A stretch of DNA of 64,000 bases, from assembly GCF_030733425.1 (NCBI RefSeq), contig NZ_JASHIZ010000009.1, positions 62,001-126,000 on the forward strand. Reading direction: 5' to 3'. The notes beneath the pieces were generated by a model that made no database searches, was not told the DNA's origin, and saw only the letters and a list, made by a program, of their open reading frames with translations. Position numbers and translations under genes: made by a program. Positions 35,608 through 44,529 of this stretch are shown piece after piece. Source of the stretch: Roseovarius sp. MMSF_3350 (lineage in GTDB: Bacteria; Pseudomonadota; Alphaproteobacteria; Rhodobacterales; Rhodobacteraceae). How positions within the stretch are numbered: position 1 is the stretch's first letter; each line of letters starts with the position of its first letter.

Positions 35608-36105
35608 ATGCTGGCACTGGCGGGAATCATCGACGCGATCAATCGCGGCATAGCCGGCGTTCTACGCTGGTTCGCGCTGCTGATGGTGCTGGTGCAGTTC
35701 GGCATCGTCGTCGGGCGCTATGTCTTCGGCGTCAATTCGATCTGGGTGCAGGAAAGCGTGCTGTACCTCCACGCCACGCTGTTCATGCTGGCGGCCGGAT
35801 ACACCCTGCTGGTGGACAAGCATGTGCGGGTGGACATCTTCTATGCCAAGGCCGCCCCGGCCACGCGGCGGTGGATCGACATGGCCGGGCATCTGTTTTT
35901 GCTGCTGCCCTCGATGGTGGCGCTGATCTGGTGGTCGTGGCCGTCGGTGCGAAATTCCTGGAAAATTCTTGAAGGGCCGATCTCGGTCGGAGGAATAGAG
36001 GCGGTGTTCCTGCTGAAATCGCTGATCCCGGTGTTCTGCGTGCTGGTGGTGTTGCAATCCATCGCGATCCTGCTGCGGCTTTTCGCCGGGGAGGAGCCGG
36101 CGTGA
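35608..36105 (+). CDS. TRAP transporter small permease (DctQ)
   Basis: The protein is 165 residues with four membrane helices. The family markers RYVFGVNSIWVQESVLYLHATLFMLAAGYTLLVDKHVRVDIFY are spread over residues 37-80. It bridges the binding protein and the large permease in the inner membrane. It starts 62 bases after the binding-protein gene and overlaps dctM by four bases. Confidence 0.92.
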   Translation: MLALAGIIDAINRGIAGVLRWFALLMVLVQFGIVVGRYVFGVNSIWVQESVLYLHATLFMLAAGYTLLVDKHVRVDIFYAKAAPATRRWIDMAGHLFLLLPSMVALIWWSWPSVRNSWKILEGPISVGGIEAVFLLKSLIPVFCVLVVLQSIAILLRLFAGEEPA

Positions 36106-37652
36106 CGGAATATCTCGATCTTCTGATGTTCGCGGCCCTGGTGGTGGCGATACTCTCGGGCTTTCCGGTGGCGTTCAGCATCGCCGGTATCGCGGTGCTG
36201 TTCGCCTATCTGGGCTGGACGCTGGGCGCGATGGATATCTCGCTTTTGGGGGCGTTCGGGCAACGGGTGTTCGGGCTGATCTCGAACCAGGTGCTGATCG
36301 CCATACCACTTTTCGTATTGATGGGCGCGCTTTTGGAGAAAAGCCGCATCGCGGAGGAGTTGCTGGACACGATGGGCCGGGCCTGCGGATCGTTGCGTGG
36401 CGGGCTTGGTATTTCCGTGATCCTGGTGGGCGCGCTTTTGGCGGCGTCGACCGGCATCGTGGGGGCGACGGTGGTGGCGATGGGGATGATCGCGCTGCCG
36501 ACGATGCTGCGCTCTGGGTACAATCCGAGCGTGTCGGCCGGGATCGTGTGCACCGCGGGAACGCTGGGGCAGATCATCCCGCCCTCGACCCTGCTGATCA
36601 TCCTCGCCGACGTGATGTCGAATGCCTATCAGCAGGCGCAGTACGAGCAGGGCAAGTTCTCGGTCGAGGCGCTGTCGGTGGGACAGTTCTTTGCCGCCGC
36701 ATTGATCCCCGGGTTGGTGCTGGTGTCGCTTTACCTGATCTATGTTCTGGTGCGCGGTGCGCTGCGCCCGCAGGACATGCCGCCTGCGGACGCGACCATG
36801 GCCAAGCCGAGCGGGCGTGAGGTGCTGGGGGCCATCGTGCCGCCCGTGCTGCTGATCTTTGCTGTGCTGGGCTCGATCCTGGGCGGGTTGGCGACGCCGA
36901 CCGAGGCCGCCGCCGTGGGGGCGGTGGGCGCGCTTTTGATGTCGGGCGCGCGGCTGGGGCGGGCGCGCGGTCTGATCCTGTTCGCCGCCGCTGCGCTGAT
37001 CGTGCTGGCCATCGCGGCGGGGGTGTTTCCGGTGCGGTTGCAACGCGGTGACCTGGGCGCAGGGTCCTACGTAGCGGGCGGTCTGTATATCCTGTTGGCC
37101 GTGATCGGCGTGCTGGGCGTGCTGGCGGCGCTGCGCAACGTACTGACAGAGCGGGTGGCGCATGATGCCGTCACCTCGACCATGACGATGACGGCGATGA
37201 TCTTTGCCACGATCCTGGCCGCGGGAATGTTCTCGCTCGTCTTCATCGGGCTGGGCGGCGAGGATCGGGTGGCCTATTGGCTGGCGAACCTGCCGGGCGG
37301 GGCGACCGGGGCGCTGATCGTGACGATGATCATCGTCTTCTTCATGGGCTTCTTCCTCGATTTCGTGGAAATCTCGGTGATCGTGCTGCCGCTGGTGACA
37401 CCGTCGCTGATCCTCTTGGGGCATGACCCGATCTGGCTGGGGATCATCCTGGCGATCAATTTGCAGACGTCCTTTCTGACGCCGCCATTCGGGTTCTCGT
37501 TGTTCTATCTGCGAGGTGCTGCGCCGCCGGAGATCACGACCGGCCATATCTATCGCGGCGTGATGCCCTTTATCGGGTTGCAGGCGCTGGGCGTCGCCGT
37601 GGTTTGGATCTGGCCATCCCTGGCGACGTGGCTGCCGCGCGTGATGTTCTGA
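36102..37652 (+). CDS. TRAP transporter large permease (DctM), extended form, GTG start
   Basis: The protein is 516 residues, about 90 more than a typical DctM. The core motifs are present: GFPVAFSIAGIAVLFAYLGW, IAIPLFVLMGALLEKS, GTLGQIIPPSTLLIILADV and the late LQTSFLTPPFGFSLFYLRG. The extra length falls in the centre (about residues 280-360), where two or three additional hydrophobic helices are inserted. This is known for large permeases that pair with Tat-exported TakP-like proteins. It carries out sodium-coupled uptake. It ends 12 bases from a convergent gene. Confidence 0.92.
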   Translation: MTEYLDLLMFAALVVAILSGFPVAFSIAGIAVLFAYLGWTLGAMDISLLGAFGQRVFGLISNQVLIAIPLFVLMGALLEKSRIAEELLDTMGRACGSLRGGLGISVILVGALLAASTGIVGATVVAMGMIALPTMLRSGYNPSVSAGIVCTAGTLGQIIPPSTLLIILADVMSNAYQQAQYEQGKFSVEALSVGQFFAAALIPGLVLVSLYLIYVLVRGALRPQDMPPADATMAKPSGREVLGAIVPPVLLIFAVLGSILGGLATPTEAAAVGAVGALLMSGARLGRARGLILFAAAALIVLAIAAGVFPVRLQRGDLGAGSYVAGGLYILLAVIGVLGVLAALRNVLTERVAHDAVTSTMTMTAMIFATILAAGMFSLVFIGLGGEDRVAYWLANLPGGATGALIVTMIIVFFMGFFLDFVEISVIVLPLVTPSLILLGHDPIWLGIILAINLQTSFLTPPFGFSLFYLRGAAPPEITTGHIYRGVMPFIGLQALGVAVVWIWPSLATWLPRVMF

Positions 37653-37664
37653 GGCGTCCGCACT

Positions 37665-38735
37665 CTAGAGTGTCACGATGTGGTTGTCCCACGCACAGGC
37701 GTGCCGATCGAGCGCCCGGCGTTCGTCGGACCGGACGTCGAACAGGGCGCCTAGCCCGTCGCTGGCAAGATAGCCCTTGCCGCGTGGGGCGAGGCCGCAA
37801 ATATCGGCCCGCGAGACGGCGCCGAGAAAGTCGCCCTTATCCGAAAACCGGTGCAGCCGGCCGCCGCGGGGCGAGGTGATGGCGAGTTCGCGGCCATCGC
37901 CGCTGAAGGCGATGCTGCCGGCATAGCCCTGCATTGCCAGTTCGTCGGCCAGCGGCGCGGCGGCAAGGGTGGGCTCCTGCCCGATGCGGTGCAGGCCGAG
38001 CAGGGGCGTGGCGCTGTCGGGCAGGCCTTCCCATTGCATGGCGAAACCCACCAGGCCATCGCCGCGTATGGCAAGGTGCCGGATCGAGCTTTGGTGCAAA
38101 TCGGGTGGCAGCGTGACCTGCTGGATCGTCTCGCCCGCGAGATCGAGATAGGTCAGATTGGGGCGCATGGTATCGAGGTTCAGCTTGGTGCGGTCGGCGG
38201 GATCTGTGGCGATGCCGCCATTTGCCAAGGCGAGCGTGGTGCCATCGGGCATGAGCCGCAGGTCATGCGGTCCGATACCGCCGGTGGGAAAGCTGCCGAT
38301 GCGCGCATAGCCTGCATCCACGTCCCAGATGCCGACTTGGCCTTCGCTGGTGGCGCTGGCCTGTTCGCTGGTCAGGAGCCTTTTGCCGCCATCGGCAAAG
38401 ACGCCGTGGCCGTTGAACTGGTTTCCTGCCGGCGGTGTCAGACGGTGGATCACCTCACCCCGGGCGCAGTCGATCACCAGCGCGAATCTGCCGGGGCGGC
38501 GAGCAAAGGCAACGGCTTCGGCCCGGCGGGGATGTCCGGCACCGGCATGGCCACGCGCGGGCAGGGGAATGCGGAATGTGGCGTGTCCGTCCGTGTCGAG
38601 ACCATAGAGTGCAAAGCTTTCATCGCGTTCTTTCGCGGCGGCGAGGAAGGCGGGATTGCCCGCAGCGGCCCAGCCGAGACGCGGTGCGGTGCCGGCGGCC
38701 AGCAGGCTGGCGAGGAAGGTGCGGCGCGTGGTCAT
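37665..38735 (-). CDS. DUF1513 beta-propeller-like periplasmic protein
   Basis: The protein is 356 residues with a Tat-type leader MTTRRTFLASLLAAG. Repeated strand-rich segments such as NQFNGHGVFADGGKRLLTSE, GGIGPHDLRLMPDGTTLALANGG and IRHLAIRGDGLVGF indicate a beta-propeller. It matches DUF1513, which is found next to imelysin and di-haem proteins. Three bases separate it from the imelysin gene upstream, so they are one operon. Function unknown; a role in periplasmic iron or copper handling is inferred. Confidence 0.8.
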   Translation of the reverse strand: MTTRRTFLASLLAAGTAPRLGWAAAGNPAFLAAAKERDESFALYGLDTDGHATFRIPLPARGHAGAGHPRRAEAVAFARRPGRFALVIDCARGEVIHRLTPPAGNQFNGHGVFADGGKRLLTSEQASATSEGQVGIWDVDAGYARIGSFPTGGIGPHDLRLMPDGTTLALANGGIATDPADRTKLNLDTMRPNLTYLDLAGETIQQVTLPPDLHQSSIRHLAIRGDGLVGFAMQWEGLPDSATPLLGLHRIGQEPTLAAAPLADELAMQGYAGSIAFSGDGRELAITSPRGGRLHRFSDKGDFLGAVSRADICGLAPRGKGYLASDGLGALFDVRSDERRALDRHACAWDNHIVTL

Positions 38736-38739
38736 CGGC

Positions 38740-39729
38740 TCAGTCTCCGTCCTGGGCGTTGAAGCCCGGCGCGATGCCGAGCGGGGCGCCCACATCTTCG
38801 GCGATGGCCTCGTGCAGATCCTCGATGGCCTGTTGCAACACTTCGACCCGAAGCCGGCCTTGCGGTGTTTCCACGTCTCTGAAGGTCGGGTCCTCGATAT
38901 GCGCGGCGACCACTTGAACATGCGCATAGGCCGCGTCGGTGTCCGGCAGGTCGTGATCGGCCAGCGCGTGGGCGAGGTTGTGCGCGCCTTCGACAGACAA
39001 GAGTACGTTCCGCAGGGACCGCCCCGACCGACGTGCCTCGGCCAATGCAGGGCGGGGGCGGTCGAACTCACCCATCGGCAGGCCGAGCCGTTTGGTGGTG
39101 GTGAATTCCAGCGAGGACAGGATCTGGGTGAAGAGGGCCCGCTGTGCTTCGGCGAGGGAGAGGTAGTCGGCGTTGCCCGCGTCGCCCGCGCTACGTAGCG
39201 TCGCGGCGAAATCGCCGGACCAGTTCGCGTGCAGGGCATCGGCCTGCCTGGAAAGGTCCGCGGCGATGGTGGCGACAAGGGTGCAGGTATAGCTTTCGGC
39301 GCCATAGTCCGAGAAGTCGGGCTCATTGAGCAGCATGTCCAGCGCGAAAAAGCCGCGCGCGGCGATGGAGACGTCGGCATAGGCGGCGGGGTCCTGCGCC
39401 ACGGGGTCGGCCTCGGCGATGAGGCGGCTGAGGGTGCGCTGGGTGAACCCGCGCGGGTCGGGCCAGAAGCCGATGGAAAGCGCGCCGGTCTCGGACGGGC
39501 CGATCCGCAGGTCCGCCACGGGCATCCAGGCGTCGAACGCCTGCTGGTAGGCGGGGCGGACGGTCTCGGGACGGCAATCGGCCTCCGCCGTCTGCGCGAG
39601 TGCTTCGCTTGCCGCGGCGAAATGCTTCAAGCCCGGCAGGATATGCTGGTCGAGCGCATCGTCGACATCGGCGAGGGCGGGGACGGCCAAGAGGCCGACA
39701 CCGAGGGCAAGAACGGACAGACGTTTCAC
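38740..39729 (-). CDS. Imelysin-family protein with altered HxxE site, GTG start
   Basis: The protein is 329 residues with a signal peptide (MKRLSVLALGVGLLAVPALA). The imelysin helical-bundle pattern is visible in RPAYQQAFDAWMPVADLRIGPSE and ALSIGFWPDPRGF. Where the partner imelysin has YHAIEFLLWG, this one reads FFALDMLLNE, so the conserved His and Glu of the HxxE motif are Phe and Asp. It may have lost that metal site. It overlaps the di-haem gene by four bases. Confidence 0.82.
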   Translation of the reverse strand: MKRLSVLALGVGLLAVPALADVDDALDQHILPGLKHFAAASEALAQTAEADCRPETVRPAYQQAFDAWMPVADLRIGPSETGALSIGFWPDPRGFTQRTLSRLIAEADPVAQDPAAYADVSIAARGFFALDMLLNEPDFSDYGAESYTCTLVATIAADLSRQADALHANWSGDFAATLRSAGDAGNADYLSLAEAQRALFTQILSSLEFTTTKRLGLPMGEFDRPRPALAEARRSGRSLRNVLLSVEGAHNLAHALADHDLPDTDAAYAHVQVVAAHIEDPTFRDVETPQGRLRVEVLQQAIEDLHEAIAEDVGAPLGIAPGFNAQDGD

Positions 39730-41288
39730 AGGCTCTCCAGAAATCGGATCAGGGCGGCGCGGTCTTCGGGCGGCATTTGCACCACGCGGTCGCGGGCCGT
39801 CCGGGCCTCGCCGTCATGCCAGAGGACCGCTTCGAGCAAGGACCGGGCCCGGCCATCATGCAGGAAGTTGGTGTGGCCCGAAACCGTTTCGGTCAGACCC
39901 ACGCCCCAGAGCGGCGCGGTGCGCCATTCGGTGCCGCCCGCGCGCCCCTCGGGGCGGTTGTCGGCAAGGCCCGGGCCCATGTCGTGCAGCAGCAGGTCGG
40001 TATAGGGCCAGATCAGCTGAAAGCTGGCGGGGTTCTCGCCCTTCAGGCGGTGGGTGACGTGGTTGGGGCGATGACAGGCCGCGCAGCCGGTCTCGAAGAA
40101 CACGCGACGCCCTGCCAGCACCTGCGGGTCGTTCACGTCGCGCCGGGCCGGCACGCCAAGCGTGCGGCTGTAGAACGTGACGAGATCGAGGCCGGCCTCG
40201 TCGATTTCGAACCCGCCCTGTTCGAGGTCGCCGCCATGCAACGCGGCGGTGCAGTCGGTCTGCGCGTCGGTGCAGTCACCAGATCCGGCGCGGTGGATGG
40301 GGTTGGAGATGCCGATATCCCCGGCAAAGGCGCTGGCGACCTGTTCAAGGATGGTTGGGTTGCCCGCCTTCAGCCCGAACCGACCCAGCATCGGTTGGTC
40401 GTGGACGTCGGACCAGACGATCTGTGCGCGGCCGGAAATGCCGTCGCCATCTGCATCTTCGGGGTCGGCAAGGCGGAGGATGTCCTGCGCCGGGATCGCC
40501 TCGAGCAGGCCCATGCCGATCATCTGCGGCGCCACGCGGGGGCTGAGCATCGCGCCGTCGGCGAGCGGGCCGTAGCCAAGGTCGGCGGCACGGTAGGTGG
40601 GCTGGCGCAGAGAGGCGGTCTGCCCGCCCGAGAGCGGCACGGTGACCTCGTCATAGGTGACCTTGAGCCGGTATTCGGGGGCGTGGCCGGGCAGGCTGAA
40701 ATCCTGCAACTGCGTGCCGTAGGTGGGGTCGGGCGCGGTTGGGTGAGTGCCTGCGATGAACGTCTCGACCTCCTGCGGGGACGCGGCGGGGACCGAAATG
40801 CGCAGGAACATCGAGACGGCGCTGTCGTCGGGGCCTTCGGGCGGATGGCCGCGCCCGTCCTTGAGGTGGCAGCGCTGGCACGAGCGGGCGTTGTAGAGAG
40901 GGCCGAGGCCATCCGACGCGATGGTCGAGGCGGGCGGCGAGACCCAGAGCCGGCGGAAAAGGCCGTTGCCGACGCGAAAGTCGAGCTCCTGCGCGAAGGT
41001 CAGGTTGGCGGCGGGCTGGGAAAACGCGTCGGGTGTGGTGCGGACGCGGACGGTCTGTGCCCCGGCGGCGTTTTCCTCGAAGGTCCAGGGGGTGGAGAAA
41101 TCCTGCGGCAGGGCGGTGACATCGGCAATGCGCGCACGTTCGGCGGCAGTGCGTGGTACGATATCGAGGTGCGGGTCGGTTAAGCCGTCCCAGGGCGGCG
41201 CTGCGCTGTCGCCAGCGTGTGCGAGGGGGAGCGCGGTGAGGACGAGCGCCGCCGCGAGGGGCAGCCGGGCAACGGGTTTGACGATCAT
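39726..41288 (-). CDS. Di-haem cytochrome c oxidoreductase (DUF1111, thiol-oxidoreductase-like)
   Basis: The protein is 520 residues from the ATG at 41288, with a signal peptide ending LAHAG. Two CxxCH haem c sites are seen, CQRCH (137-141) and CAACH (402-406), each in family context (GLGPLYNARSC and RVFFETGC). A DGDGISGRAQ stretch could bind calcium. It belongs to the di-haem oxidoreductase family that accompanies imelysins. It is probably a periplasmic electron-transfer enzyme; oxidising Fe(II) for uptake is a plausible inference. Confidence 0.87.
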   Translation of the reverse strand: MIVKPVARLPLAAALVLTALPLAHAGDSAAPPWDGLTDPHLDIVPRTAAERARIADVTALPQDFSTPWTFEENAAGAQTVRVRTTPDAFSQPAANLTFAQELDFRVGNGLFRRLWVSPPASTIASDGLGPLYNARSCQRCHLKDGRGHPPEGPDDSAVSMFLRISVPAASPQEVETFIAGTHPTAPDPTYGTQLQDFSLPGHAPEYRLKVTYDEVTVPLSGGQTASLRQPTYRAADLGYGPLADGAMLSPRVAPQMIGMGLLEAIPAQDILRLADPEDADGDGISGRAQIVWSDVHDQPMLGRFGLKAGNPTILEQVASAFAGDIGISNPIHRAGSGDCTDAQTDCTAALHGGDLEQGGFEIDEAGLDLVTFYSRTLGVPARRDVNDPQVLAGRRVFFETGCAACHRPNHVTHRLKGENPASFQLIWPYTDLLLHDMGPGLADNRPEGRAGGTEWRTAPLWGVGLTETVSGHTNFLHDGRARSLLEAVLWHDGEARTARDRVVQMPPEDRAALIRFLESL

Positions 41289-41344
41289 GGCGGACGGCTG
41301 TGAACGGGCGGGAGGTGCAACGCGCGCCCTCCCGCGTGAGGGTC

Positions 41345-42607
41345 TCACTGGAAGACGGCAGAGGGATTGTCGAGGCTGTCGGAACCTTCGATCGCGATTT
41401 CGTCAAGGTTCAGGGCCGAGACGACACGCTCGATCGAACGCGTTTGCGCGATCAGGCCGTCGACGCCGCCCATGATCAGCGCCTCGCCGCCTTCATCGCC
41501 ACGGGCGAGCATCTGGTCGTAGGCAAAGCCCGCCTCGGCTGCCGTCTTGATGCGGCCAAGCGCCAACACGGCCTGGGACAGACGGGTGCGCATTTCCTGG
41601 TCAAGCTCGGCGTTGTCGGTGGCCACCAGATCGGACAGGGAGGGGCCGGAGACACTAGTGCCGTCGGTGCGGATGTATTCGCCCAGATAGACGTTGCGGA
41701 TGCCGACACCGTTGTAGAAGTGGTCGTTGTGGGTGTTGTCTGCAAAGCAGGAATGCTCTTCCTCGGGGTCGTTGAGCATCAAGCCGAGGCGCATCCGCTC
41801 GCCCGCCGTTTCGCCGTAGCTGAGGCTGCCCATGCCGGTCAGGATGCTGGAAAGCCCTGCCGTTTCGTCCTGCATCAGGGCGGTGCGGGCGGCGCCGTCT
41901 TCGGCCCACTGCGCGGCCATCCATTCGAGGTCGGACACCAGAAGATCGGTGGCCGCCGACAGATACGCGGCGCGGCGGTCGCAATTGCCGTGGGTGCAGT
42001 CCTCGCCCTCGGCATAGTCGGTCCAGGGGCGGTCGCCCGCGCCGGGCTCGTGCCCGTTTAGGTCCTGCCCCCAGAGCAGGAATTCGATCGCGTGATAGCC
42101 GGTGGCAACATTGGCCTCGATCCCGTCCGCCTCGTGCAGGGTGTCTTCGAGAAGGGCAGGCGTAATCTCGGTGGCGTCGATTTCCTTGCCTGACAGTGTG
42201 AAGGTGGGGTTGGCGATGACGTTGAGCGCGGCCAGCTGGTTGGCATCGGTCGGGCCACCATAGGCGCCGTCGACATAGTCGATCAGACCTTCGTCCAGCG
42301 GCCAGGCGTTCACCTTGCCCTCCCAGTCGTCGACGATGGCATTGCCGAAGCGGAAGACCTCGGTCTGCTGATAGGGGACGCGGGCGGCAAGCCATGCGGC
42401 ACGGGCCGCCTGCATGGTGTCAGCCGACGGCGTATCGATCAGCGCGGTCACGGCCTGTCGCAGAGCCTGGGCGGAGGCGAGGCTGTCGGCATAATTGGCC
42501 TGCGCGATGTCGGCATAGGTATCCAGAACTTCGGCGGCGCTTTGGGCCTGGGCAGTGCCGCCAAGGCACAGGGCGATGGCTGTTGCGGCCGGCAGGAGAC
42601 GTGGCAT
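41345..42607 (-). CDS. Imelysin-family iron-regulated protein (IrpA-like)
   Basis: The protein is 420 residues from the ATG at 42607 (AGGA upstream), with a signal peptide ending AQAQ. It has the intact imelysin HxxE motif in YHAIEFLLWGQDLNG (His 172, Glu 175), EVFRFGNAIVDDWEGKVNAWPLDEGLIDY, and a HSCFADNTHNDHFYNGVGI segment. This is the pattern of the cyanobacterial iron-regulated protein IrpA group. It is exported to the periplasm or outer surface. It is the first gene of the four-gene cassette, with the 17-bp iron motif 73 bases upstream. Confidence 0.87.
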   Translation of the reverse strand: MPRLLPAATAIALCLGGTAQAQSAAEVLDTYADIAQANYADSLASAQALRQAVTALIDTPSADTMQAARAAWLAARVPYQQTEVFRFGNAIVDDWEGKVNAWPLDEGLIDYVDGAYGGPTDANQLAALNVIANPTFTLSGKEIDATEITPALLEDTLHEADGIEANVATGYHAIEFLLWGQDLNGHEPGAGDRPWTDYAEGEDCTHGNCDRRAAYLSAATDLLVSDLEWMAAQWAEDGAARTALMQDETAGLSSILTGMGSLSYGETAGERMRLGLMLNDPEEEHSCFADNTHNDHFYNGVGIRNVYLGEYIRTDGTSVSGPSLSDLVATDNAELDQEMRTRLSQAVLALGRIKTAAEAGFAYDQMLARGDEGGEALIMGGVDGLIAQTRSIERVVSALNLDEIAIEGSDSLDNPSAVFQ

Positions 42608-42679
42608 GGGAGGATCCTTCGATTGTCGCATCGGTCGAGCCGGGTCAAAAGCGCCGGGAATCGACTGTTCGACAATAGT

Positions 42680-42696
42680 CTGACTGAAATTGTCGG
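42680..42696. promoter_or_regulatory. Putative iron-responsive box, imelysin operon
   Basis: CTGACTGAAATTGTCGG is a near-palindrome (CTGAC-N7-GTCGG). It is one of three copies of the pattern YTGACTG-N6-TCGG in this window, all upstream of iron or haem genes. It resembles what has been proposed for Rhodobacterales as an iron-rhodo-box; the regulator is not encoded here. Confidence 0.6.
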
Positions 42697-42840
42697 GATT
42701 CACAATTCCCGATTTAAAAAGTCAACTTTTGCACGCGGGGATCGGGCATGCGGCCGGACGGCAGGCTGCCGCCGCCCGGCAGGACGCGAAGAAGTGCGAG
42801 GGACCGGCCGGGACGCTGGAGCGTCGCGGCGCGGCAGGTC

Positions 42841-43311
42841 TCAGCGCAGGTGGGCGCGCAGCATCCAGGCGAATTTCTCGTGCGCCTGGCCGCGCGCGAT
42901 GCACAGATCCTCGGTTAGCGTATCGCCATGCTTGGCGGCCAGTTCCCCGGCGCCGGCGAGAGTTTCGGCGAGGGTTTCCTGGGCCTCTTTCATGAGGCGG
43001 ATCATCTCTTCGGCGGCGGGCGTGCCTTCCGCCTCGGGGACCTTGGACCGCTTGATCATACCGGCCAGCATGCCTTCGGCGTGACCGTCAAGCGCTTTGA
43101 TCCGCTCGGCCAGGTCGTCCTGCGCCACGAAGTGATCCTCGTAGATCGTCTGGAACAGCTCATGCAGCGGGCCGAAGGCCATGCCGGTGACGTTCCAGTG
43201 AAAATTCTGGGCCAGCATCGTTGTCACGGCGGTTTCCGCGACGCACTGGTTGAGAGCCTCGGCAATCTGCGCATTGGCATCGGTCGAAAGAGATTGTGCC
43301 GTTTCGGTCAT
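42841..43311 (-). CDS. dps: Dps/ferritin-like iron-storage and DNA-protection protein
   Basis: The protein is 156 residues, the usual Dps size. The inter-subunit ferroxidase ligands are all in NFHWNVTGMAFGPLHELFQTIYEDHFVAQDDLAERIKALDG (first His, second His, Glu, Asp/His). It forms a dodecamer that oxidises Fe(II) with peroxide. It lies between the imelysin operon and the hemP group, on the same strand. A purine-rich GAGGCGAGA precedes the ATG. Confidence 0.92.
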   Translation of the reverse strand: MTETAQSLSTDANAQIAEALNQCVAETAVTTMLAQNFHWNVTGMAFGPLHELFQTIYEDHFVAQDDLAERIKALDGHAEGMLAGMIKRSKVPEAEGTPAAEEMIRLMKEAQETLAETLAGAGELAAKHGDTLTEDLCIARGQAHEKFAWMLRAHLR

Positions 43312-43417
43312 TCTCGCCTCCTAGGTTGTTAGGGAGTTTTGCTGGCTGGCAATTGGCTGGCTTGCAGGCTGAAGATAGGGCCTGAACCAGCATTCGGCAA
43401 GATACTTTAGAATCTTT

Positions 43418-43840
43418 CTAAATCTGAGAAAAATTGTCAGCCACATAGCCCAGGAGAAAGACGAGATTGCGGTGCGCATGCTTGGGGACGCGGGAATGCA
43501 GCAAGAAGGTGCAGCTGGCCGTGTCGCCGGTCTGGAGGCTGTGGGCGAGGGCCAGGAGCCAGTCCTCGTCGAATGAGGTTTCGGGTTCGCCGGCACGGAA
43601 CAGGATCGGCCGGCGGCCGAGCGCCTGCGACAGGCAGCGCATCAGCACGTCCGACGCCGCCTGCGTGGCGACATCGCGGTTCACCGACAGTGCCGCGCAG
43701 GCGCCGAAGAGGTCGACATAGCTTTTGCACCGCGCGTCGCGGGCGGCGTGGCGCAGGTGGTCGAGCAGAGGCGTGTGGCCTGTCTCGGTCCGCTTGTCAT
43801 GCAAGCCGTCATAGTGGGGGAGTCGCAGTGCTGAGGTCAT
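43418..43840 (-). CDS. Conserved-looking protein of unknown function
   Basis: The protein is 140 residues and predicted soluble and mostly helical, with two cysteines at the start of a helix (RCKSYVDLFGACAAL) and a His-rich C-terminal part (LLHSRVPKHAHRN). There is no signal peptide or membrane segment. I do not recognise the family. Codon use matches the neighbours and it lies in line between dps and the DUF1289 and hemP genes, so it is probably real and iron-linked by context only. Confidence 0.6.
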   Translation of the reverse strand: MTSALRLPHYDGLHDKRTETGHTPLLDHLRHAARDARCKSYVDLFGACAALSVNRDVATQAASDVLMRCLSQALGRRPILFRAGEPETSFDEDWLLALAHSLQTGDTASCTFLLHSRVPKHAHRNLVFLLGYVADNFSQI

Positions 43841-43908
43841 GAGCGGTCGATTGTCCTACGATCTGGTCTTGTGTCATTCGCGATGTACGGCGTGGGGATG
43901 CGCCCGCC

Positions 43909-44169
43909 TCAGGCGGCCTTGCCGCCTTCGATCGCGGTGAGCGTCACTTTCTTCTTGCGGCATTTCTTGGCATAGGCGGCCTCCCAATGCTTGTAGCGGC
44001 CCATCACCGCCTGCTGCGCCACCAGAAGTTCGACGAAGGCTTCGCGCTGTTTGTCCTTTTTAAGCTGCTTGAAGAGGCTTTTCTGAGCCTTGGTCATCGA
44101 GCAGCCGATGCAGTGGCCTTCGCGTTTGAACTTGCAGACGTCGATGCAGGGACTTGGGACTTTCGGCAT
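43909..44169 (-). CDS. DUF1289-family small protein
   Basis: The protein is 86 residues. It has four cysteines in the DUF1289 pattern CIDVCKFKREGHCIGCSMT (residues 8-26), which suggests a metal or Fe-S site, and a Lys-rich C-terminal half. It lies 49 bases after hemP and likely shares its transcript. A second DUF1289 gene occurs at 54424-54660. The function of the family is unknown. Confidence 0.82.
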   Translation of the reverse strand: MPKVPSPCIDVCKFKREGHCIGCSMTKAQKSLFKQLKKDKQREAFVELLVAQQAVMGRYKHWEAAYAKKCRKKKVTLTAIEGGKAA

Positions 44170-44218
44170 GGGGCCTCGCTGGAGTGTGGCTGGGTCTGAA
44201 GTGGATCGGGATCGGGGG

Positions 44219-44386
44219 TCACTTGGTCAGGATCAGGTTGCCGGCTTGGGTGATGCGCAGGGTGTAGACCTGGCCGTCGAGGGCGATGTTGGCGGTGACG
44301 CCGTTGGGAACCAGATCGCGGGCATCGTGAGTGGCGATGCCGGACGTGTCCGGTGCGGGGCTCGAGGCGGGCTCAGTTGTCGTCAT
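44219..44386 (-). CDS. hemP: Hemin uptake protein HemP
   Basis: This 55-residue protein is too short for many gene finders. It reads MTTTEPASSPAPDTSGIATH, then DARDLVPNG, IALDGQVYTLRIT and QAGNLILTK at the C-terminus, which is the HemP signature (Arg before the turn, Tyr-x-Leu-Arg-Ile and Leu-Thr-Lys end). AAAGG lies 7 bases before the ATG. HemP proteins are small regulators or helpers of haem uptake. The iron box at 44474 is 88 bases upstream. Confidence 0.85.
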   Translation of the reverse strand: MTTTEPASSPAPDTSGIATHDARDLVPNGVTANIALDGQVYTLRITQAGNLILTK

Positions 44387-44473
44387 GCAGCAACCTTTCC
44401 GGTGGCCTCCTGCGTGGTGCGGCCAAAAGAAACCCGACCTTTCGAGTCGGGATTTAACCGTTCGTACCTTATT

Positions 44474-44490
44474 CCGATTGTTTCAGTCAA
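44474..44490. promoter_or_regulatory. Putative iron-responsive box, hemP promoter
   Basis: On the minus strand the sequence is TTGACTGAAACAATCGG, matching the copies at 42680 and 49863 in the fixed positions TGACTG and TCGG. It is placed upstream of hemP and downstream of the haem operon. Confidence 0.6.
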
Positions 44491-44529
44491 GAAAGGTTGT
44501 GAGACAGGTGGGCATACAGGCGCGAGGAA

